A stretch of DNA of 64,000 nt, taken from assembly GCA_965229715.1 (NCBI GenBank), contig CBDDJL010000002.1, forward strand, positions 2,356,001 to 2,420,000, in the 5' to 3' direction. The stretch comes from JAVJST01 sp965229715 (GTDB taxonomy: Bacteria > Pseudomonadota > Alphaproteobacteria > Rhodospirillales > Casp-alpha2). Both the position numbers and the translations under genes were made by a program. Numbering within the stretch: position 1 is the first letter of the stretch; every line of letters starts with the position of its first letter. The notes beneath the pieces were generated by a model. That model was not told where the DNA came from, made no database searches, and saw only the letters and a program-made list of their open reading frames with translations. Below, one piece after another: positions 30,196-39,392 of the stretch.

Positions 30196-31095
30196 ATGGC
30201 CGCCTTGCCGAGCCAGTATCGCGGCATCGCCTGGCTGATACTGGCCACCCTGGTGTTCACGGTGATCAACACCCTGGCGAAATTGCTCGGTGACCGGGTC
30301 GGGTTGCTCCAGATCGTCTGGGGCCGTTACTTCTTTCACTTTCTCATCCTGGCGTTGCTTCTCAACATTCGCCTGCCCGCCGTGTTACGAACGCGTCACC
30401 TGAAACTGCAAATTGCCCGATCGTTTCTGTTGTTGGCCGGATCGGCACTCTATTTTGCCGCCTTTATCGCCATGCCGCTCGCTGACGCGGCTGCGCTGAT
30501 CAATCTCGCCCCGGTCATTGTCACGGTTCTGGCCATCCCGTTTCTGGGCGAACGCGTCGGGATCAGACGGCTGACCGGTGCGTTGCTCGGATGCGCCGGC
30601 GCATTGATCATCATCCGGCCGGGCGGTGCGACGTTTGACGCGGTCGCGCTGTTGCCCGTCGGCGCCGCCGTCGTCTACGCGCTTTATCAGTTGGCGACAC
30701 GTCATGTCAGTCACGCCGACAGCCCGACGACCAGCATCACCTACACGGCGGTTGCCGGCGCCGTCATCGGCTCATGCATTGTTCCGTTCTATTGGCAAGC
30801 CATGGACGGGACGACATGGCTGATGCTGGCGATGCTCGGCGGCGTCGGTGCGTTCGGTCACTATGCGATGATCCGCGCCTACGCAATTTCCGAGGCTTCC
30901 GCCGTGGCGCCCTTCGCCTACGCGATCCTGATCTGGATGGCAATTTCGGGATACCTGATCTTCGGCGATGTGCCGGACATCTGGACCGTCGCGGGCGCGT
31001 CCGTGATCGCCGTCAGCGGCATCTACATCGCGCGCCGCGAGGCCAGCCTGAAAAAAGACGTCAGCGTCCCTAAACCGCCTGCTCCCGCGTCTTGA
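30196..31095 (+). CDS. EamA-family (DMT) transporter
   Basis: This 299-residue inner-membrane protein has ten predicted helices arranged as two EamA repeats. The first begins AWLILATLVFTVINTLAKLL and the second around YQLATRHVSHADSPTTSITY. Members export metabolites or amino acids; the substrate is unknown. It begins two bases after the TusA-like gene. Its last 26 bases overlap the 3' end of the convergent prfC gene. Confidence 0.85.
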   Translation: MAALPSQYRGIAWLILATLVFTVINTLAKLLGDRVGLLQIVWGRYFFHFLILALLLNIRLPAVLRTRHLKLQIARSFLLLAGSALYFAAFIAMPLADAAALINLAPVIVTVLAIPFLGERVGIRRLTGALLGCAGALIIIRPGGATFDAVALLPVGAAVVYALYQLATRHVSHADSPTTSITYTAVAGAVIGSCIVPFYWQAMDGTTWLMLAMLGGVGAFGHYAMIRAYAISEASAVAPFAYAILIWMAISGYLIFGDVPDIWTVAGASVIAVSGIYIARREASLKKDVSVPKPPAPAS

Positions 31096-32659
31096 GCAGA
31101 CGGACGTCGGGCCAGTCCTCGGCCGTGCGGTCGAGATGCCAGGCGTTGCGCGCAAGGAAGACGAGTTGCCCGTCGTGATCCTCCGCCAGGGCGCCCTTGT
31201 TGGCATCGACGAACTTCTTGATCGTCTGCTGGCTGTCGGCCTCGACCCAGCGTGCGGTCAGTAGTTCGGTCTTCTCGAAATGGACGGGGACCTCGTACTC
31301 GGTCCTGATCCTGTCCGCCATGACGTCGAACTGCAGCCAGCCGACGACGCCGACGATCCAGTCGGCGCCGATCATCGGCTTGAAGACGCTGGCAGCACCC
31401 TCCTCCGCCAACTGCTGCAACGCACGGCCAAGGTGTTTGGCCTTCAGGGGATCATCGGGCCGTGCGCGCTGGAGAAGTTCCGGCGCGAAACTCGGCACGC
31501 CGGAGAAACGGATTTCCTCGCCCTCGGTCAGCGCATCGCCGATCCTGAGATTGCCGTGGTTGGGAATGCCGATGATATCGCCCGGCCAGGCCTCCTCGGC
31601 GATCTCGCGATCCTGCGCCAGGAACATCACCGGGTTATGAACCGTCAGCTGCTTGCCGCTGCGCACGTGCTTCAGCTTCATACCCCGCTTGAACCGGCCC
31701 GAGCAGAGCCGGACGAAGGCAACCCGGTCGCGATGCTTCGGGTCCATGTTGGCCTGGATCTTGAATACGAAGGCCGAGACCTTTTCCTCGGTCGGCGCGA
31801 CGGATCGTCCCGCACTCGGTTGCGGCCGCGGCGGCGGTGCGTTCTCGGCCAGGCCCGACAGCAGTTCGTGAACGCCGAAGGTGTTGATGGCGCTGCCGAA
31901 ATAGACCGGCGTCAGATTACCGCTGCGGTACGCTTCAAGGTCGAACGCGGGACAGAGTTCCCGCACCATCTCGACATCCTCGCGCAGCTTGTCGGCATCG
32001 ATCGACGGCAGTAACTCGTCGATCTTCGGGTCGTCGATACCCTGGCACTCATGTGTAATGTCGGGTTTCTCGCCCTTCGTGCGGTTGACCAGCACGAGGC
32101 GGTCGTGCAGCAGGTCGAAACAGCCCTGAAAATTTCGCCCGGAACCGATCGGCCAGCTCGCCGGCGTCACGTCCAGTTGCAGGGTCTGCTCGATTTCGTC
32201 CATCAACTCAAACGGATCGCGGCCGTCACGGTCCATCTTGTTGATGAAGGTAAAGATCGGCATGTCCCGCAGGCGGCAGACCTCGAACAGCTTTCGGGTC
32301 TGCAACTCGATACCCTTGGCACTATCGATCACCATGACCGCGGAATCGACCGCCGTCAGCGTGCGGTATGTGTCTTCGGAAAAGTCCTCGTGCCCCGGCG
32401 TGTCGAGCAGGTTGAAGCTGCGCCCGTCGAACGTGTAGCTCATGACCGAGGATGCGACCGAGATACCCCGCTCGCGCTCGACCTTCATCCAGTCCGAATG
32501 GGCCCGGCGTTGCTCGCCGCGCGCTTTGACCGCACCGGCCATCTGGATCGCACCGCCGAACAGCAACAGCTTCTCGGTCAGGGTGGTCTTGCCCGCATCC
32601 GGGTGTGAAATGATCGCAAAGGTGCGGCGGTTCGCAACCGCCTGTTCTAACGCATTCAT
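31070..32659 (-). CDS. prfC: Peptide chain release factor 3
   Basis: This 529-residue GTPase recycles release factors 1 and 2 after termination. The ATG at 32659 (MNALEQAVANRRTFAIISH) gives the same length as the E. coli protein; the open frame continues upstream to 32986 without a matching sequence. Motifs are SHPDAGKTTLTEKLLLFG (G1), RGISVASSVMSY (G2), DTPGHEDFSEDTYR (G3) and FINKMDRDGRDPFELMDEIE (G4). The C-terminal RF3 domain includes GVVGWLQFDVMADRI. It overlaps the EamA gene tail-to-tail by 26 bases. Confidence 0.96.
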   Translation of the reverse strand: MNALEQAVANRRTFAIISHPDAGKTTLTEKLLLFGGAIQMAGAVKARGEQRRAHSDWMKVERERGISVASSVMSYTFDGRSFNLLDTPGHEDFSEDTYRTLTAVDSAVMVIDSAKGIELQTRKLFEVCRLRDMPIFTFINKMDRDGRDPFELMDEIEQTLQLDVTPASWPIGSGRNFQGCFDLLHDRLVLVNRTKGEKPDITHECQGIDDPKIDELLPSIDADKLREDVEMVRELCPAFDLEAYRSGNLTPVYFGSAINTFGVHELLSGLAENAPPPRPQPSAGRSVAPTEEKVSAFVFKIQANMDPKHRDRVAFVRLCSGRFKRGMKLKHVRSGKQLTVHNPVMFLAQDREIAEEAWPGDIIGIPNHGNLRIGDALTEGEEIRFSGVPSFAPELLQRARPDDPLKAKHLGRALQQLAEEGAASVFKPMIGADWIVGVVGWLQFDVMADRIRTEYEVPVHFEKTELLTARWVEADSQQTIKKFVDANKGALAEDHDGQLVFLARNAWHLDRTAEDWPDVRLLKTREQAV

Positions 32660-32855
32660 GTCGGGAACGTGTCCGTGAACTTCGTGTGTCGCGCGGGACT
32701 TTATGCCGGAAATGGCGGAAATCCAGCAATTTCTGTTACGTAGTAGTGACTGCGTATCGCCCCTGAATTGTCCGCACCCGGTTGAGCGCTTATTCTTCAC
32801 GCCGATTCGGTCGTTCGATACCGAATCGATATGGCTCGCAAACGAGGGGAAAATC

Positions 32856-33029
32856 ATGACAACCACGGACCAATCCGGCGCAGATCGCCGCAACGACTCT
32901 GACCGGCGGTCGGAAGACCGCAGAGGCACCGATCGACGGAGCCGGGACCTCGGCCCGCCGACTGGGAGTGAGCGGCGCTCCGGCAACCGGCGTTCGCACA
33001 GCCGCAGACAGGGTGCACGTCGCGCCTGA
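32856..33029 (+). CDS. Small Arg-rich protein with repeated DRR motifs
   Basis: This 57-residue open frame begins MTTTDQSGADRRNDSDRRSE and goes on with DRRGTDRRSRD, then ERRSGNRRSHSRRQGARRA. The ATG at 32856 has GAGGGG eight bases upstream, and a strong hairpin terminator lies 22 bases after the stop, which supports a real gene. It is extremely rich in Arg with interspersed Asp, and has no hydrophobic segment. It could bind RNA or polyanions, but I recognise no family and assign no function. Confidence 0.55.
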   Translation: MTTTDQSGADRRNDSDRRSEDRRGTDRRSRDLGPPTGSERRSGNRRSHSRRQGARRA

Positions 33030-33051
33030 CCGCGAATGCGCGCGAAATAGC

Positions 33052-33090
33052 GAACCCCGCACCCGTCGACCGGATGCGGGGTTCTGTTTC
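33052..33090 (+). terminator. Rho-independent terminator between small gene and RTX gene
   Basis: GAACCCCGCA pairs perfectly with TGCGGGGTTC around a 13-base loop, followed by TGTTTCTT. It lies 22 bases after the Arg-rich small gene on the plus strand. The same stem lies about 25 bases past the stop of the RTX gene on the minus strand, so it may serve both directions. Confidence 0.7.
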
Positions 33091-33108
33091 TTCGCTGTTG
33101 GTTGAACT

Positions 33109-36100
33109 CTAGCTCTCGTTGCCGTCGATGGAGACGGTCACCTTGTCGCCGTCCTGGGTCACCGTATAACCCTCGCCGGTTTCGGTGTTGATGTCTTCCA
33201 TCTTGACGCCTTCCAGCTTGACCTTTGTATCCGGGTTATTGGCGAAGGAAATTTCGACATCGCCATCACCGGCGTCCTGGAAGATCATATCATCGGCGTG
33301 GAATTCCTGGCCCTCGAACACGACGGTGTCGTTCTCCATCACATCCTTGATGATGTCGGCGCCGCTCTCCGCGTCGAAGATGAAGGTGTCCTCGCCTTTG
33401 CCGCCGGTCAGTACGTCGTTACCAGCGCCGCCGGTGAGAATATCGTCGCCCTTGCCGCCAAACAGCTCATCGTCGCCGAGACCGCCGTACAGTTCATCGT
33501 CGCCGAGACCGCCGAACAGCGTGTCTTCGTCGGACCCGCCGAACAACACGTCGTCACCGGTATTGCCCGACATAATGTCGCGGCCGGAGCCGCCGTGCAT
33601 CGTATTCTCGCCGGCCTGACCGATCATAATGTCGTCGCCTTCGAGACCGAACATCTCGGCATCGGCTTCGCTGGCAATCAGAACGTCGTCTGCGCTCGAG
33701 CCAACGTCGATATCGTCATCGTCTAGCGAAACCGGAATCTGGCCGGTCACCTCACCCTGTTCGAGCGTACCGGTCGCGTCGAGAGTGAAATCAACCGGCA
33801 ATGCGGTCGGCTCGACCCCGATTTGCAGCCCGACCAGATCGTCCGGCGACAATGTCCAGGTACCGTCACCCATGACATCGGTCCCGGCGGATAATTGCGC
33901 ACCGGCCGGCAAACCGGAAATCGTGATCTCGATCAGATCGGCGCTCGACTGGCCGTCGGCAAAGTTGAGCGAGCCGAGCACATCGAGGTCGAACGTCACC
34001 ATATCCTCGATCGGCGAGGTATCGACCGGCGCATCCACCGTAACCGTCAGCGTGTCGCCCGTCGTTTTCGTGTCGCCGTCGGCTTCGATCGATTCGGCGA
34101 TCACCGTTAGCGACATGTCGCCTTCGAAATCGACCGGCGGGATCACGGCAACGTTGGCGAGCTGAGCCGCCGACAGGCTGAAGACACTGCTGGCCGGAAG
34201 CTGGACCTGGCCGTCGACGACGAAAGACGTTCCTGCCGGGAAACCCGAAATGGTGATCTCACCCAACGTTTCGGAATCGGTGTCTGTGACCGCGGCGCTG
34301 ATGTCCAGCGCGATGGCCTCGCCGGCCGTGCCGGTCGCTGGCGACACGTCGAGATCGACCATATCCGCAACGCCGGTCACCTGGAAGTTGATCGGCGCAA
34401 GCGTAACAGGGTCGACGCCTTCGTCGCCCGATGCGATCACGGTCAGCTGGAACGCACCGGAGAGATTGTTGGGCGGCGTCAGCGTAACACCGATTGACGG
34501 ATCGACGAACGCATTGCCCGGAAGCTCGACGCTTCCGTCGGCCTGCACCGTGTACTGATCGGTGCCTGCCGTCACTACGGAACCGGCGGGAATGCCGTAG
34601 ATCGAAACCGTCGCTTCGGCCGCATCGGCGCCGGTCAGATCGATATCGAGCGGAATGGCGGTATCTTCGTCGCCCACCATATCGGTCGCCGAAACATCGA
34701 AATCGTCAACGACGGACGCGACCGTTACCGGAACGACGACAGCCGTTTCCGCTGTTGAGCCATCGGTCTCCGTCGAAACCGCGGTTACGGTCAGATCGAA
34801 GCCGTCCGTTGTGAAGTCTTCGGGGAATGCGACAACGACGCTATCGGCCAGCGACGGCGGGATGGTCGCGACCCCGTCGATGATCGGCATTTGCACCTGA
34901 ACGGGCGGTTGGCCGAACGAAACGAACACCTGCGTGCCCTCCGGCAACGGTGCGCCGTCGGTACCGGCAACGGTCACGGAACTGATGAACTCCGACGAGT
35001 CGGTGACCGACGCGCTGAGATCGAGGTTAAGCGGAACACCTTCCGTGGTGACCTCCGGAACGGTTCCAAGGAGGATGTCGTCGAATGTCGGTGCATCCGC
35101 AACCGGCGAGACGTTGATGGTGAACGTCGTGTCGGCGCTTTCGGAACCGAATGCCGTGGAGGCCGAAACGCTGAGAACGAAATCGTTGCTGTTGTTTTCC
35201 GGCGGCGTGATGGTCAGCCCGTTCAACTGTGCGGGCGCCAGCACGACCTGACCGTTAACCACGGCGATCTCGTCCGTTCCGGCCGTAATGACCGCGCCCT
35301 CGGGAATGCCGCTGATCGTGATGCTATTGACCTGATCGACGGCGATATCGCCGATCACTTCGGGATCGATGTCGAGCGCAATCGGCTCATCCTCGTTGCC
35401 CGTGGCCGGTGCCACATTGACAATCGGCGGTAACGCTGCCGTCGCCACACCGTCCGAGAACACGACGGCCTCGACGCCGACCAATGTGTCGACGAAACCA
35501 TCGGCGTCGGTCAGGGTCACATTCCCGGCATCATCGAGACCGACCTGGAAGCCGCCGAACGCCGTGTCGTAGACGACGATGTCAAAGCCTTCGCCGCCGA
35601 CAAGCCAGTCGTTGCCGCCGTCCTGGGTTGCATAGTTGCCGCTCGCGGCATCGGTCGTCGCAGTCAGCACGTCGCTACCGCTCGTACCCTCGGTCACGGC
35701 GCTGTTTGCGCCATCGAGGAAGAACTCGTTGGTGCCGCCGATCAGCACGTCGTCGCCGTCACCGCCGAACAGATAGTCGTCACCGATGTTGCCCATCAGG
35801 ACGTTGTTCACATCGCTGCCGATAATGACGTCATCGCCTTCGCCGCCGAGCACGTTCTCGATTTCCAGAACGGTGTCGTTGTCGATCCAGACGGCGGGAA
35901 TCGGCTCATTGTTCGCATCGAGAATCTGGTTACCGAACTCATCGAGCAGGTATTCGCCCGGGTTCGCATCGGTTGCGGATTGCGGGTCGATGACCACGAC
36001 GTCGCCGTTGAGCAGTTCATACCCGACGGGGTTGCCGTTGGCGTCCAATTCGGTGCCAAGGCCGTCGGACCCGACATTGATCAGCAGGTCGTAGCCTTCC

Positions 36101-37968
36101 TTGGCACTCGGATAGATGATCCAATCCGCGCCCTCGCCGCCGATGTAGGTATCGTCGCCGCGGCCGGTGCCGCCCTGGATCTGGTCGTCGCCCGCGCCGG
36201 CATCGACCGTATCGTCGCCATCGCCGGCATAAATGAAGTCGTTACCGCTACCGAGGGTGACGTTGTCGTCGCCGCTGCCGCCGCTGACGATGTAGCTTTC
36301 CGTCGCGTCGGAACGTGAGAGCGACACGGTGCCGTCACCGGCAGGCGTAACGACGAAATCGTAGGTTCGCCCGGAGGTGTCCGAACCACCAAAGTTCGGC
36401 GGCGCCGCCGTGCCGCCGACCGAAATGCTGCCGGCCTCGCCAGTGCTGAGATTGACGGGGGTCGGCACGGGGTCGGGTTCGGGAAGCGGATCGGCCGGGC
36501 CGACGATGATTTCTTCGACACTGTCGTCTTCTTCAAAGTTGAAATCGTTACCGACGGAACCGATCACCGTATCATTGTTGGTGCGCTCTTCGTCGACGAT
36601 GAAATCGACCAGGTCGAGCGACGGAATGGTGTCTGTTTCCTCGTTGAGTACGACATTGATGTCGCGATCTTCTTCAACGACCTCGTCTTCCTTGACGGCG
36701 TCCTCGAGCGTTTCCTCGACGGCCTCGGCCTGTTCCTCGGCTTCGGCGATGACTTCTTCCTGAAGTTCCTCGATTTCCTCTTCGGCCTCGGCTTCTTCTT
36801 CGGCCTCGGCGATCTCGATTTCCTCGGCTTCCGCTTCGGCGTCGGCCTCCTCAGCTTCGGCCTCCTCCGCCTCGGCTTCCGCCTCGGCCTCTTCCTCGGC
36901 TTCGGCTTCCGCGACCTCTTCCTCCAGTTCCTCTTCGAGGGCCGCTTCCTGTTCCTGAATGGCCTGCTCGATCAACTCCTCGAGTTCGAACTGGTCGGCG
37001 TTGAAGGTATTGGCGTTGTTGAGGCCTGGCAGCGCCTTCAGCGCATGACCGAATGTCTGAAGCAATTCGACGTGGTCGAGCGTGAAGCCCTCGGCCGGCG
37101 GCGTGTCGTAACTGAGAATCTTACTGGCGGCGTTCGCCGTATTCAAAATCTCGACGCCGGCATCGTTTTCGAGCACGACTTCGCCGACGAAGCCGTCGGC
37201 TTCTTCCATGAGAACGACATCCATGCCGCCCTCTTCGCTCAGATTGATACCGACCTGGGTGCCGCGAATACCAATGGTCGCGACCGGGGTGTCGATCGAC
37301 ATGGCGTCCGGATCGGTTTTCGCGACCTGTCCGGAGACGAACGTGAACACGCCTTCGAGGACGGACACCGAAACCGAGCCTTCCTGGCTCGCAGGGTCGT
37401 AAACCATTTCGTCGAGAACCATGCGGCCGTCTTCGCCCATGGAGAACGTGGTGTCGTCCGCAAGAATGATACCGACGGAGCCGTCGTCGCCTGATTCCAG
37501 AATATCGCCTTGGAAGACCGGGTCGCCGACCTTCAACTCGACACGGGTTCCGTCAACGCGGATTGCCCAGACGGCGCCTTCGGCGTCCTCGACCGTACCG
37601 ATGGCCGTGCCGTCGGTTCCGCCGATCATGCCGTCCGTACCGGACATGACGTCGCCGACGCCCTCGAACGAAAAATCGGTCGAGACATCGGCGGGTGAAT
37701 CGAGTTGCGCCATCTGGAACGCCAGATCGCCGGACATTTCGGCGCCGCTTCCGTCGGTCAAGGTCGGCGCATCGTCAGCGCCAAAGCCCTCGACAGAGGC
37801 TTGCGTACCATCGGGCCAGGAAACGACGAGGTCGTCTCCGTGCATGGAAAACGTTGCGTCGGACAGGGAAAATCCGTCGGGCATGGACACGACGCCATCG
37901 TCACCAACGTTCAAGGTGACAAGCGCTTCGGTATCCGTGCCATTGGCGTTCGAATCGCCTTCGGCCAT
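33109..37968 (-). CDS. Giant FecR-domain and RTX-repeat protein (putative secreted adhesin)
   Basis: This 1619-residue acidic protein has a clear domain order. A FecR-like domain (about residues 130-290) contains RVDGTRVELKVGDPVFQGD and ATIGIRGTQVGI. An almost pure Glu/Ala stretch spans about 327-435. A first block of calcium-binding RTX repeats (GSGDDNVTLGSGNDFIYAGD onward) lies near 562-745. About five Ig-like repeats with the recurring theme I(S/Y)GIPAG occupy 850-1415. A second RTX block (GGLGDDELYGGLGDDELFGG) lies near 1440-1530. There is no N-terminal signal peptide, which fits type I secretion via a C-terminal signal. No secretion genes are in the window. GAGG precedes the ATG. Confidence 0.85.
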   Translation of the reverse strand: MAEGDSNANGTDTEALVTLNVGDDGVVSMPDGFSLSDATFSMHGDDLVVSWPDGTQASVEGFGADDAPTLTDGSGAEMSGDLAFQMAQLDSPADVSTDFSFEGVGDVMSGTDGMIGGTDGTAIGTVEDAEGAVWAIRVDGTRVELKVGDPVFQGDILESGDDGSVGIILADDTTFSMGEDGRMVLDEMVYDPASQEGSVSVSVLEGVFTFVSGQVAKTDPDAMSIDTPVATIGIRGTQVGINLSEEGGMDVVLMEEADGFVGEVVLENDAGVEILNTANAASKILSYDTPPAEGFTLDHVELLQTFGHALKALPGLNNANTFNADQFELEELIEQAIQEQEAALEEELEEEVAEAEAEEEAEAEAEAEEAEAEEADAEAEAEEIEIAEAEEEAEAEEEIEELQEEVIAEAEEQAEAVEETLEDAVKEDEVVEEDRDINVVLNEETDTIPSLDLVDFIVDEERTNNDTVIGSVGNDFNFEEDDSVEEIIVGPADPLPEPDPVPTPVNLSTGEAGSISVGGTAAPPNFGGSDTSGRTYDFVVTPAGDGTVSLSRSDATESYIVSGGSGDDNVTLGSGNDFIYAGDGDDTVDAGAGDDQIQGGTGRGDDTYIGGEGADWIIYPSAKEGYDLLINVGSDGLGTELDANGNPVGYELLNGDVVVIDPQSATDANPGEYLLDEFGNQILDANNEPIPAVWIDNDTVLEIENVLGGEGDDVIIGSDVNNVLMGNIGDDYLFGGDGDDVLIGGTNEFFLDGANSAVTEGTSGSDVLTATTDAASGNYATQDGGNDWLVGGEGFDIVVYDTAFGGFQVGLDDAGNVTLTDADGFVDTLVGVEAVVFSDGVATAALPPIVNVAPATGNEDEPIALDIDPEVIGDIAVDQVNSITISGIPEGAVITAGTDEIAVVNGQVVLAPAQLNGLTITPPENNSNDFVLSVSASTAFGSESADTTFTINVSPVADAPTFDDILLGTVPEVTTEGVPLNLDLSASVTDSSEFISSVTVAGTDGAPLPEGTQVFVSFGQPPVQVQMPIIDGVATIPPSLADSVVVAFPEDFTTDGFDLTVTAVSTETDGSTAETAVVVPVTVASVVDDFDVSATDMVGDEDTAIPLDIDLTGADAAEATVSIYGIPAGSVVTAGTDQYTVQADGSVELPGNAFVDPSIGVTLTPPNNLSGAFQLTVIASGDEGVDPVTLAPINFQVTGVADMVDLDVSPATGTAGEAIALDISAAVTDTDSETLGEITISGFPAGTSFVVDGQVQLPASSVFSLSAAQLANVAVIPPVDFEGDMSLTVIAESIEADGDTKTTGDTLTVTVDAPVDTSPIEDMVTFDLDVLGSLNFADGQSSADLIEITISGLPAGAQLSAGTDVMGDGTWTLSPDDLVGLQIGVEPTALPVDFTLDATGTLEQGEVTGQIPVSLDDDDIDVGSSADDVLIASEADAEMFGLEGDDIMIGQAGENTMHGGSGRDIMSGNTGDDVLFGGSDEDTLFGGLGDDELYGGLGDDELFGGKGDDILTGGAGNDVLTGGKGEDTFIFDAESGADIIKDVMENDTVVFEGQEFHADDMIFQDAGDGDVEISFANNPDTKVKLEGVKMEDINTETGEGYTVTQDGDKVTVSIDGNES
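33379..33651 (-). repeat. C-terminal RTX nonapeptide array
   Basis: About ten consecutive units of the form GGxGxDxLx are encoded here, corresponding to residues 1440-1530 of the giant protein. Examples are GGSGRDIMS, GGLGDDELY and GGKGDDILT. Such arrays fold into a parallel beta-roll on calcium binding outside the cell. One unit deviates (SDEDTLF). Confidence 0.88.
36664..36990 (-). repeat. Glu/Ala low-complexity tract in the RTX gene
   Basis: About 109 codons encode mostly Glu and Ala, in patterns such as EAEAEEAEAEEADAEAEAEE, using only a few codons (GAG, GAA, GCC, GCG). The tract should form one long, highly charged helix. It separates the FecR-like domain from the RTX and Ig-like parts. 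Confidence 0.85.
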
Positions 37969-38061
37969 CTTAGTGATCCTCGTTCATGCACCTAAACCCG
38001 CCTACTTTTTCTTGGGCTCGGTACTCGAACAGCAACGTTATTATTCTTCTTTTGCACAATC

Positions 38062-38091
38062 GTTATAGAAACACGTCTTCCTTAAAGTCAA
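38062..38091 (-). promoter_or_regulatory. Promoter of the giant RTX gene
   Basis: On the minus strand TTGACT (38091-38086) is followed after 18 bases by TATAAC (38067-38062), close to the consensus boxes. The region is AT-rich compared with its surroundings. The predicted transcript start lies about 85 bases before the ATG at 37968. Confidence 0.6.
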
Positions 38092-38141
38092 ATGACAGGA
38101 AAAAATATTTCCAACATGATCACCGTTCTGATCTTAACGCT

Positions 38142-39104
38142 TCAGGCAAGCACCTCCGGATCACGGTAGTATTGTGTCACAACGTGGCGCGCTTCAGCGA
38201 AAAACAACCATCGTTCCACCAGCAAACCGACCAGCATCACGACGCCCGCAATGCTGTTCGATATGACGGGAACCCATGAATTTTCGATGAACAGCGCACC
38301 CGCCAGCAACCCCGCCAATGGTAACGCAAAGCCCAGGACGATGGCGTAGACACGCAGCTTGGCCGCGTGTTTGCGGGCGATGCGATAACCCATTTCCTTC
38401 ATCAGGTAATTGTCCGCGGAATGCGGATTTTCGAACGGGTGGACAGTGCCCAACCCGCCAAGGCCCGTTGCGTCGCCACGATTCGGCCCCCCGAACCCCC
38501 GGTCGAGCGCCTGCCAGTAACCGAGCTTCAGAACGAGACCGACAGCCGTCAACACCAACGCTGCGATCTGTAACTCCATTAGCGGACGGCCGAGCGCCGC
38601 CAATGCCGCCGACAGAACGACCGCGCCGCTCGCAAGGCCGAGCGCCAGGTAAACCGGCATCGTCCAGCCGTTGTGCCACGCGGGTATCGGCTTCAGCGAC
38701 CGGTAGATCATGGCCGTTGAGAGAACCGTCACGACACTCAGCAACGTAAGGGTCAGTCCTGTCGCGATCCAGATCGCACCATCGTTGCGCTGCTCAACGA
38801 TCCACAACCACGCCAACACAAGGGCTGGTGCATAGGTCAGCAATGCAAACACCCCTTCTCGCGACAACCATGACGAACGCCATTGAGTGATTGCCCGCCA
38901 GGCACGCTCGGGGTGGCCGAGGTGCGCCGTCGAGGACAGCAGACCCGCGGTCACCAGGGTCAATCCGATTCCCAGATTGATGACGGCGTAGAGCGGATAG
39001 GAAGGCATCCGCCCGGCCGCGGCAAGGATACCGGTAAAAGCCAGCACGCCGTAACCGGCGCCCGATGCCACGGTGAAGAAGATAACGGATACGGCGGGAT
39101 GCAC
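38142..39104 (-). CDS. soeC: Membrane anchor of SoeABC-type sulfite dehydrogenase (DmsC family)
   Basis: This 320-residue integral membrane protein of the DmsC family has about eight helices and binds and reduces quinone. It starts with a GTG at 39104 (MHPAVSVIFFTVASGAGYGV), seven bases after a perfect AGGAGG. The conserved STAHLGHPERAWRAITQWRSSWLSRE segment supports the family. It is the last gene of a molybdoenzyme operon. The 285 bases separating it from soeB are almost entirely a small mobile element, so the operon was originally tight. Confidence 0.78.
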   Translation of the reverse strand: MHPAVSVIFFTVASGAGYGVLAFTGILAAAGRMPSYPLYAVINLGIGLTLVTAGLLSSTAHLGHPERAWRAITQWRSSWLSREGVFALLTYAPALVLAWLWIVEQRNDGAIWIATGLTLTLLSVVTVLSTAMIYRSLKPIPAWHNGWTMPVYLALGLASGAVVLSAALAALGRPLMELQIAALVLTAVGLVLKLGYWQALDRGFGGPNRGDATGLGGLGTVHPFENPHSADNYLMKEMGYRIARKHAAKLRVYAIVLGFALPLAGLLAGALFIENSWVPVISNSIAGVVMLVGLLVERWLFFAEARHVVTQYYRDPEVLA

Positions 39105-39115
39105 AGGCCTGCCTC

Positions 39116-39392
39116 CTAGGGCGTGAACTCATAAATGGCGTTGGCAGAGACGCGGCTATTCTTGCTCACTGACAAGGCGTTAGAACGGAGTGATGCCAAA
39201 GCATCATGACGGACGACACAACGCCGATCAGCGACAAAACGAGACGCGTCCGTGTAAAGGGGCCGATAGAGAGGCTGTTTCGGGGCGTCAAGCGGCCTCA
39301 TCGGGGCGCGGCCCCCGCTTTCGGCCTCTTTTCTGTCGAAACAACCGCTCAATCGATCACAGGTCATCGTCATTTATGAGTCCATGCCCTAG
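39116..39392. mobile_element. Miniature inverted-repeat element (MITE) with CTAG target duplication
   Basis: The 269-bp body (39120-39388) is bounded by imperfect 21-bp inverted repeats with the consensus GGCRTGRACTCATAAATG, matching at 18 of 21 positions. Directly outside lie CTAG at 39116-39119 and CTAG at 39389-39392, read as the target duplication. A TA duplication with longer repeats is an alternative reading. No transposase is encoded, so it depends on a full-length element elsewhere. The CTAG/TA target and short repeats suggest an IS5-superfamily parent, which is inference. It sits between soeB and soeC. Confidence 0.82.

Noticed and set aside
33379..36990. RTX, Ig-like and Glu/Ala repeats considered as CRISPR-like or intergenic repeats
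   Set aside because: All are in one continuous open frame with codon-level variation, so they are protein repeats.
39120..39373. An 85-codon open frame inside the MITE
   Set aside because: It uses the terminal repeat as coding sequence, has no transposase motif and no good start, so it is not called as a gene.
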